A stretch of 46,398 nt of DNA from Christensenella sp. UBA4636 (GTDB lineage Bacteria > Bacillota > Clostridia > Christensenellales > Borkfalkiaceae), in assembly GCA_002405915.1 (NCBI GenBank), contig DHMS01000042.1:1-46398 (forward strand), in the 5' to 3' direction. Below are positions 40,880-46,398 of this stretch, one piece after another. The first letter of the stretch is position 1, and each line of letters opens with the position of its first letter. Below the pieces are notes generated by a model, which made no database searches, was not told the origin of the DNA, and was given only the letters and a program-made list of their open reading frames with translations. A program made the position numbers and the translations under genes.

Positions 40880-43504
40880 TTATTTATTTTTCTTGATTGC
40901 CGCCTGCGCAGCCGCTAAGCGAGCGATGGGAACGCGGTAGGGCGAGCAAGAAACGTAATCGAGACCTAATTCGTTGCAGAATTCGATAGAGGACGGGTCG
41001 CCGCCGTGTTCGCCGCAGATACCGCAGTGAAGCGTTTTTCTTGCGCCGTGACCTAACTCGACAGCCATCTTCATGAGTTTGCCTACGCCCTTAGTGTCAA
41101 GACGGGCAAACGGGTCGGATTCGTAAATCTTATTATCGTAGTATGCGCCGAGGAACTTGCCTGCGTCGTCGCGGGAGAACCCGAACGTCATCTGAGTCAA
41201 GTCGTTGGTGCCGAAGCAGAAGAATTCGGCTTCTTTGGCGATTTCGTCGGCGGTAAGCGCGGCGCGCGGGATTTCTATCATCGTGCCGACTTCGTACGTA
41301 ATATCCGACTTTGCCGCCGCGATTTCTTCGTCGGCAACCGCAACTACAATATCTTTTACGAACTTAAATTCTTTAACTTCGCCAACGAGCGGAATCATGA
41401 TTTCCGGCTTAATGTTCAGGTCGGGGTGGTTCTTCTTAACGGATATTGCCGCACGGATAACCGCTCTCGTCTGCATTTTTGCGATTTCCGGATAAGTAAC
41501 GCAAAGTCTGCATCCGCGGTGACCCATCATCGGGTTGAATTCGTGCAGGGAAGCGATAATCGCTTTAATCCTTTCAACCGATTTACCCTGAGCTTTTGCG
41601 AGAGCTTCGATGTCGGCTTCTTCGGTCGGAACGAATTCGTGAAGGGGCGGGTCGAGGAATCTTATTGTAACGGGGTTGCCTTCGAGAGCTTCGTAAAGCT
41701 TTTCGAAGTCGCCTTGCTGCATCGGCAAAATCTTATCGAGTGCGGCTTCGCGTTCTTCAACCGTGTCGGAGCAAATCATTTCTCTGAACGCCGCAATACG
41801 GCTTCCTTCGAAGAACATGTGTTCCGTGCGGCAAAGACCGATGCCTTCCGCGCCGAGTTCGCGCGCGCGCTTAGCGTCTGCGGGTGTATCCGCGTTGGTG
41901 CGAACTTTGAGCGTTCTGAACTTATCCGCCCAAGCCATGATTCTTGCGAATTCGCCCGTGACGGAAGCGGGAACGGTCGGGATAATACCGTCGTAAATAT
42001 AACCGGTAGAGCCGTTAATGGAGATAGTATCGCCTTCATGGTAAGTTTTGCCGCCGAGCGTAAAGATTTTGTTTTCTTCGTCCATAATTATTTCCGAGCA
42101 ACCGGAAACGCAGCAGGTACCCATACCGCGGGCGACAACCGCCGCATGCGAAGTCATACCGCCGCGAACGGTAAGTATACCCTGAGCGGCTTTCATGCCT
42201 TCGATGTCTTCGGGGGAAGTTTCGAGTCTTACGAGCACGACTTTTTTGCCTCTTGCATTCCATGCCTTAGCGTCCTCTGCGGAGAACACTATCTGACCTG
42301 CGGCGGCTCCCGGGGAAGCGGCAAGAGCTTTTCCGATAGGTTCTGCGGCCTTTAAAGCCTTAGCGTCGAACTGAGGGTGCAAAAGCGTATCGAGGTTGCG
42401 CGGGTCTATCATTAGAACGGCTTCTTTTTCGGTTATCATGCCTTCGTCCACAAGATCGCAAGCGATTTTGAGCGCAGCCTGAGCCGTGCGCTTGCCGTTA
42501 CGGGTCTGAAGCATGTAGAGTTTTCTGTTCTCGATAGTGAATTCCATATCCTGCATATCTTTATAATGAGATTCGAGGATATTACAGATTTTTTGGAACT
42601 GCTCGTATACTTCGGGCATAACCTTTGCCATTTCGGAAATCTTCTGAGGAGTACGAACGCCCGCAACGACGTCTTCGCCCTGCGCGTTCATCAAGAATTC
42701 ACCCATAAGTTTCTTTTCGCCGGTAGCGGGGTCGCGGGTAAAAGCAACGCCCGTGCCGCAATCGTCGCCCATATTGCCGAACGCCATCATCTGAACGTTA
42801 ACCGCGGTACCCCAGCTGTACGGGATATCGTTGTCGCGACGGTAAACGTTTGCGCGCGGGTTGTCCCAACTTCTGAAAACGGCTTTGATTGCGCCCATAA
42901 GCTGTTCCTTAGGATCGGACGGGAATTTTGCGCCGATTTTTTCTTCGTATTCGGCTTTGAACTGCGAAGCGAGTTCCTTAAGGTCGTCCGCGGTAAGTTC
43001 AACGTCCTGCGTAACGCCTTTTTCCTTTTTCATTTTGTCGATGAGTTGTTCGAAGTATTTTTTGCCGACTTCCATAACTACGTCGGAATACATCTGAATG
43101 AATCTTCTGTAGCAATCCCACGCCCAACGCGGGTTGCCGGACTTTTTAGCAAGTACTTCTACGACGTCGTCGTTGATACCGAGGTTTAAAATGGTATCCA
43201 TCATGCCGGGCATGGAAGCTCTTGCGCCGCTGCGGACGGAAACGAGCAACGGGTTCTCTTTATCCCCGAATTTTTTCCCGCTCATTTTTTCGAGCTTGTC
43301 CACGTACTCCATAATCTGCGCCTGTATTTCCGGATTGATGACTTTGCCGTCCTCGTAATACTTGGTGCAAGCTTCGGTAGTAATGGTAAAGCCCTGCGGA
43401 ACGGGTAGACCGAGGTTGGTCATTTCCGCAAGGTTCGCGCCCTTGCCGCCGAGGAGTTCGCGCATTTTGCCGTTGCCTTCGGTAAATAAGTAAATGTACT
43501 TCAT
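40880..43504 (-). CDS. ppdK: Pyruvate phosphate dikinase
   Basis: An 874-residue enzyme interconverting pyruvate, ATP and phosphate with phosphoenolpyruvate, AMP and pyrophosphate. The ATP-grasp domain starts GGKGANLAEMTNLGLPVPQG; the swivelling phosphohistidine domain has GGMTSHAAVVARGMG; the PEP barrel ends with HCGICGEHGGDPSS carrying the catalytic Cys. The length is typical. The frame extends 8 codons upstream, but those contain the CAGGAGG site, so ATG 43504 is the start. Confidence 0.97.
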   Translation of the reverse strand: MKYIYLFTEGNGKMRELLGGKGANLAEMTNLGLPVPQGFTITTEACTKYYEDGKVINPEIQAQIMEYVDKLEKMSGKKFGDKENPLLVSVRSGARASMPGMMDTILNLGINDDVVEVLAKKSGNPRWAWDCYRRFIQMYSDVVMEVGKKYFEQLIDKMKKEKGVTQDVELTADDLKELASQFKAEYEEKIGAKFPSDPKEQLMGAIKAVFRSWDNPRANVYRRDNDIPYSWGTAVNVQMMAFGNMGDDCGTGVAFTRDPATGEKKLMGEFLMNAQGEDVVAGVRTPQKISEMAKVMPEVYEQFQKICNILESHYKDMQDMEFTIENRKLYMLQTRNGKRTAQAALKIACDLVDEGMITEKEAVLMIDPRNLDTLLHPQFDAKALKAAEPIGKALAASPGAAAGQIVFSAEDAKAWNARGKKVVLVRLETSPEDIEGMKAAQGILTVRGGMTSHAAVVARGMGTCCVSGCSEIIMDEENKIFTLGGKTYHEGDTISINGSTGYIYDGIIPTVPASVTGEFARIMAWADKFRTLKVRTNADTPADAKRARELGAEGIGLCRTEHMFFEGSRIAAFREMICSDTVEEREAALDKILPMQQGDFEKLYEALEGNPVTIRFLDPPLHEFVPTEEADIEALAKAQGKSVERIKAIIASLHEFNPMMGHRGCRLCVTYPEIAKMQTRAVIRAAISVKKNHPDLNIKPEIMIPLVGEVKEFKFVKDIVVAVADEEIAAAKSDITYEVGTMIEIPRAALTADEIAKEAEFFCFGTNDLTQMTFGFSRDDAGKFLGAYYDNKIYESDPFARLDTKGVGKLMKMAVELGHGARKTLHCGICGEHGGDPSSIEFCNELGLDYVSCSPYRVPIARLAAAQAAIKKNK

Positions 43505-43558
43505 TGAAACCTCCTGAAATGTTTTCAATTACGTTTTTTATAAGTTAAAAACCCGATT

Positions 43559-43582
43559 GGCGCAAGCAAACCTTCTTGCGCC
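43559..43582 (-). promoter_or_regulatory. Hairpin in the ppdK leader
   Basis: Perfect 8-base-pair stem GGCGCAAG/CTTGCGCC with an 8-base loop, between the ppdK promoter and start codon. GGGTTTTTAAC follows, so weak attenuation is possible. Confidence 0.5.
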
Positions 43583-43606
43583 GCTTCGGTATTCTCACCG
43601 TATTTT

Positions 43607-43635
43607 ATTATATAGTAAATTTTCGTCACTGTCAA
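43607..43635 (-). promoter_or_regulatory. ppdK promoter
   Basis: Full-consensus TTGACA (43630-43635) and TATAAT (43607-43612) on the minus strand with a 17-base spacer. Confidence 0.85.
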
Positions 43636-43801
43636 TAGGAAAAACAAAATTTTCGTTAAATAAAGCAAATTTGCCTAATTTTTATGGATAAAATGTACAG
43701 TTTTTACAAAAAGCTTATTTTGCGGCGCGTACGGAAAGGCAAGTTTACGAAAAATTTACGTTTGAAAGACAAAAAATACTTGCGCGCGCATATTAAGCCG
43801 C

Positions 43802-43831
43802 TTGACAATATTCGCCGTTTAGTGTTACAAT
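43802..43831 (+). promoter_or_regulatory. pyk promoter
   Basis: TTGACA (43802-43807), an 18-base spacer and TACAAT (43826-43831). Transcription would start about 200 bases ahead of pyk. Confidence 0.75.
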
Positions 43832-43836
43832 AATCG

Positions 43837-43968
43837 CACCGAATAAATGGTGGAGTCTGTCATACGGTTTTATAATCGTATTTACTCGGTGAAAAGATAA
43901 AGACGTTTTTATTTTTTAAGAATTTTTTTATGCTTTTTACAATCGCCTTTCGGGGCGGTTATTTTTTT
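43837..43968 (+). promoter_or_regulatory. Structured pyk leader with internal terminator
   Basis: CACCGAATAAA (43837-43847) can pair over 10 of 11 bases with 43881-43891, enclosing an ATACG/CGTAT stem. Its first four bases can instead pair with GGTG at 43849-43852. A terminator-like hairpin (CGCC/GGCG core, 43941-43960) followed by seven Ts lies 70 bases before the pyk ATG. The layout resembles a riboswitch or attenuator, but matches no class I recognise. Confidence 0.5.
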
Positions 43969-44038
43969 ACATTTACAATATTTAGATTATTATAAGATAA
44001 ACGGGAAAAGATAGATTGAAAAAAAAAGGAAGGTTGTT

Positions 44039-45448
44039 ATGAGAAAAACAAAAATCATCTGCACGATAGGTCCGGCATGCTCGGACGAAGCTACTATTGA
44101 AAAAATGTGCCTTGCCGGCATGAACGTGGCGCGCCTCAACTTCTCGCACGAAACGCATGAAGTTCACTTAAAGCGCATCGAACTCATTAAAAAAGTTCGC
44201 GAAAAATTAGGCTTGCCGATTGCTATTTTATTGGACACAAAGGGTCCCGAATTCCGCACCGGCACTTATGAAAACGGCAAAATCGAATTAAAAAAAGGCG
44301 ACGAATTCACGCTCACCGTACGCGATATCGTCGGCAACGAAAAAATCGTTTCCGTTTCGTACAAGAATCTCAACAAAGAACTTTTCGCGGGAGACAGAGT
44401 GCTTATCAACAACGGGCTTGTCGAACTCGAAGTCAAAAAAGTAGACGGCGAGGACATTATCTGCTCTGTTTTAACGGGCGGAACGCTTTCGAACAGAAAG
44501 AGCATGAGCTTCCCCGGCAAAACGCTGAAAAACGTATATCTTAGCGAACAAGACAAAGCCGACCTTTTGTTCGGACTCGAACACGGAATCGACTTCGTCG
44601 CCCTATCCTTTGTTTCCTCTAAAAAGGACGTAGAAGATGTTTCTTCCTTTTTAGCGGAACACGGTTACACGGGCGTTGACTTTATAGCTAAAATCGAAAA
44701 CTCCGCGGGGGTCGAAAACATCGAAGAAATTTGCAGCGTTTGCGACGGAATTATGGTTGCGCGCGGAGACCTCGGCGTGGAAGTGCCTTACGAATCGCTC
44801 CCCGCGATACAGAAAAAACTCATTACCAAATGTCGCTTTTTGGGCAAGCGCGTAATCACCGCGACGGAAATGTTGGAAACGATGATACACAACGTTCGCC
44901 CGACGAGAGCGGAAATTTCAGACGTAGCCAACGCCGTTTACGACGGATCGAGCGCGATTATGCTTTCGGGCGAAACGGCTGCGGGCGACTACCCCGTTCA
45001 ATCTGTCGAAGCTATGGCGAAAATCGCGGAATATACAGAAAACAACATTCATTACGACAAGCGTTTTTATTCCTGCAACTTCGAAATCAAGAACCTTAAC
45101 GACGCGATTTCGCATGCGACTTGCGGTATGGCACTCGATATAGAGGCGAAAGCAATAGTCGCTTGCACGCTTTCGGGCAGAACGGCAAGGATGATTTCAC
45201 GCTTCCGTTGCCCCGTGAACATAATAGGTTTGACGGATAACGAAGAAACTTGGCGTCGCCTCGCCCTTTCGTGGGGAGTTACCCCTAAGCTTTGCAAAAA
45301 GTACGAATTTACCGAAGAACTTTTCGAAGAAGCCGCAAAAATAGCAAAAACGACGCTTAAACTGCAAAAAGGCGACAGAATCGTCATTACGGCGGGCGTT
45401 GCCGGTATGACGGGGCTTACGAACACGATAAAAATAGAAACGATATAA
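44039..45448 (+). CDS. pyk: Pyruvate kinase
   Basis: A 469-residue glycolytic enzyme transferring phosphate from PEP to ADP. KIICTIGPAC starts the barrel, LDTKGPEFRTG and FIAKIENSAG carry active-site residues, and MVARGDLGVEVP and TATEMLETM follow. The C-terminal regulatory domain is normal; there is no extra PEP-utiliser domain. AAGGAAGG precedes the ATG. The gene is divergent from ppdK, which runs the opposite reaction. Confidence 0.97.
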   Translation: MRKTKIICTIGPACSDEATIEKMCLAGMNVARLNFSHETHEVHLKRIELIKKVREKLGLPIAILLDTKGPEFRTGTYENGKIELKKGDEFTLTVRDIVGNEKIVSVSYKNLNKELFAGDRVLINNGLVELEVKKVDGEDIICSVLTGGTLSNRKSMSFPGKTLKNVYLSEQDKADLLFGLEHGIDFVALSFVSSKKDVEDVSSFLAEHGYTGVDFIAKIENSAGVENIEEICSVCDGIMVARGDLGVEVPYESLPAIQKKLITKCRFLGKRVITATEMLETMIHNVRPTRAEISDVANAVYDGSSAIMLSGETAAGDYPVQSVEAMAKIAEYTENNIHYDKRFYSCNFEIKNLNDAISHATCGMALDIEAKAIVACTLSGRTARMISRFRCPVNIIGLTDNEETWRRLALSWGVTPKLCKKYEFTEELFEEAAKIAKTTLKLQKGDRIVITAGVAGMTGLTNTIKIETI

Positions 45449-45478
45449 TTTATAATTCGTATACGAAAAAAAAATACG

Positions 45479-45504
45479 CGCCGCGGAATTTTCCGCGGCG
45501 TTTT
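45479..45504 (+). terminator. pyk terminator
   Basis: Perfect 10-base-pair stem CGCCGCGGAA/TTCCGCGGCG followed by TTTT. Confidence 0.85.
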
Positions 45505-45552
45505 GCTTGTCGTTAAAAAATATAGCGGATTATAACCGTACTTCTTCCGCCT

Positions 45553-45581
45553 GCGCCTTAAACGTAAGGCGCAAGTTTTTT
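45553..45581 (+). terminator. Second plus-strand terminator in the pyk downstream gap
   Basis: GCGCCTT/AAGGCGC stem with a 6-base loop followed by AAGTTTTTT. It lies 50 bases past the pyk terminator. The rest of the gap (45582-45760) shows no convincing gene; a TTGACG at 45623 has only a poor -10 partner. Confidence 0.65.
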
Positions 45582-45760
45582 CCGCCGATACAATGTAAAA
45601 ATTAGCTTCTCTAAAAATTCCTTGACGTTGAACGTAAACTCATAATAAATAACGAAAGGATAATAAAGCGCAAACTTTAACTTTGAACGATAGCCTTTAA
45701 CCAAACGATTTTTAAAAATAAGGATTCTTGTCGGCGAACGGAAAAACGCGATTAACGCGC

Positions 45761-46267
45761 TTATAGGTCGACTTCTAAGGTCTTAGTGTCGTTTACTAAG
45801 TCTAACGCGTTCTGCGCCGCGGCGAGCGTTTCGGCGACTCTTTCGTACTCAATATTTACGTCTTTCAAGTCGTAATTTAAATATCTGTAATCTATCACGG
45901 ACGACGTTCTGCCCGAATAAGATTCGCGCGTTTTTGCGAGCTTGTCTTTCATTTCCGCAAGGCATTCTTTCCGAGAAGAAAGTTGCGGAATGTAAACGAG
46001 CATTTCGTCAATCGTAATACCGAAACCGTCTATCACGGTCGTGCAATTGAACGCGTTGAGCGCGTGTTTTAACTTGCGGATTTTCGCTTCTACTTCGTCG
46101 ATTTCTTTTTGCATGGCGCAAAAATCGTATTCGGGGCGCACGTCCTCGATATTTTCGCCTACCGCGGCGATAAATTCTTTAGCTTTGCTTTGCTTTACGA
46201 AAAGCGATTGTCTTTCTTCGTTGAGTTTTTTGAGCGTTTTTGCCGCTTGCGCGGATGTCATTATCAT
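45761..46267 (-). CDS. Coiled-coil protein, DIP1984/septicolysin-like
   Basis: A 168-residue, mostly helical protein. The order of a charged first helix, an acidic EDVRPEYDF segment, a helix ending LKHALNAFN, then TTVIDGFGITIDEML and a final helix resembles the DIP1984 family, whose function is unsettled; the match is by pattern only. GAGGTG lies seven bases ahead of ATG 46267; an alternative ATG is at 46261. It is downstream of the partial gene at the window end. Confidence 0.6.
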   Translation of the reverse strand: MIMTSAQAAKTLKKLNEERQSLFVKQSKAKEFIAAVGENIEDVRPEYDFCAMQKEIDEVEAKIRKLKHALNAFNCTTVIDGFGITIDEMLVYIPQLSSRKECLAEMKDKLAKTRESYSGRTSSVIDYRYLNYDLKDVNIEYERVAETLAAAQNALDLVNDTKTLEVDL

Positions 46268-46314
46268 AAATCTTCACCTCGTAAAAATAATTATTTGTTG
46301 CGTTCGTTTACGCC

Positions 46315-46398
46315 TTAATCGATGAATTTATCGAGTTCGGCGGCAACGCGCTTGTTCAGTTTGAACTTCGGATTGTCGTAAAGTTTTCCTCTTGCGAT
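46315..46398 (-). CDS. C-terminal end of an unidentified protein (partial)
   Basis: The last 27 codons of a minus-strand gene that continues beyond the window (ends ...AAELDKFID, stop at 46315). The fragment contains LYDNPKFKLNKR and is too short to identify. It is 47 bases upstream of the coiled-coil gene, probably in one operon. Confidence 0.6.
   Translation of the reverse strand: MARGKLYDNPKFKLNKRVAAELDKFID

Noticed and set aside
43837..43968. T-box leader for pyk
   Set aside because: The GGTGG stretch recalled a T-box, but the T-box core AGGGTGGNACCGCG and the specifier stem are absent.

Overview
The window looks like a mid-GC chromosome segment of an uncultured gut-type Clostridia (Bacillota). 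The pointers are strong AGGAGG-type ribosome binding sites, sigma-A promoters (TTGACA/TATAAT), LytTR/GHKL two-component systems, a PPDK/pyruvate kinase pair, the short ProB form, and large surface proteins typical of anaerobic carbohydrate users. The species cannot be named from the sequence alone.

Layout. 1-4.3 kb (minus): a LytTR response regulator and GHKL histidine kinase, then a 48-residue peptide and a 527-residue secreted protein. 4.3-6.0 kb (plus): a lipoprotein metallopeptidase. 6.1-8.0 kb (minus): an AT-rich RloA/RloB (AbiL-like) defence pair. 8.2-12.9 kb (minus): cardiolipin synthase, a flippase-like membrane protein, a C_GCAxxG_C_C protein and a CvpA-like membrane protein. 13.0-14.3 kb (plus): an SPFH protein and a ribbon-helix-helix protein. 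14.4-18.8 kb (minus): proB-proA-proC-alkD and an acyltransferase-like membrane protein. 18.9-19.5 kb: two tRNA-Leu genes, one of them odd, behind a MITE-like element built from small hairpins. 19.6-29.1 kb (minus): a second 54-residue peptide, a 919-residue secreted protein, a membrane-anchored permuted GH3 enzyme and a 1081-residue anchored protein. 29.1-29.6 kb: a dense block of inverted and tandem repeats. 29.6-30.9 kb (plus): an AAA/DUF4143 ATPase. 31.0-33.1 kb (minus): a second LytTR regulator and GHKL kinase. 33.5-36.7 kb (minus): amidohydrolase and yhbY, then nth and obg. 36.8-39.0 kb: a DUF3343 protein, a class V aminotransferase and two small unknowns. 39.1-40.7 kb (minus): hipBA between two copies of one terminator. 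40.9-45.5 kb: divergent ppdK and pyk, pyk with a structured leader. 45.8-46.4 kb (minus): a DIP1984-like protein and the end of another gene.

The strongest candidate for an undescribed system is a cassette present twice: LytTR regulator, GHKL kinase, a short peptide with an F-x2-C-x-T-E-x6-S-V-I-x-T-S-G signature, then a large secreted protein, with the peptide 14-17 bases upstream of the secreted-protein gene. The kinases and the secreted-protein N-terminal domains are clearly paralogous. In the second copy the surface operon also encodes a GH3 glycosidase and another anchored protein, and a divergent ATPase separates the peptide operon from the kinase. The inference is a sensor circuit controlling surface carbohydrate-binding or degrading proteins, with the peptides as signal, cargo or leader. 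The sequence does not prove this.

Other notable points are the RloAB defence pair, the hipBA palindromes and duplicated terminators, the structured pyk leader, the mispaired second tRNA-Leu, and a duplicated ghost 3' end after the 1081-residue gene.
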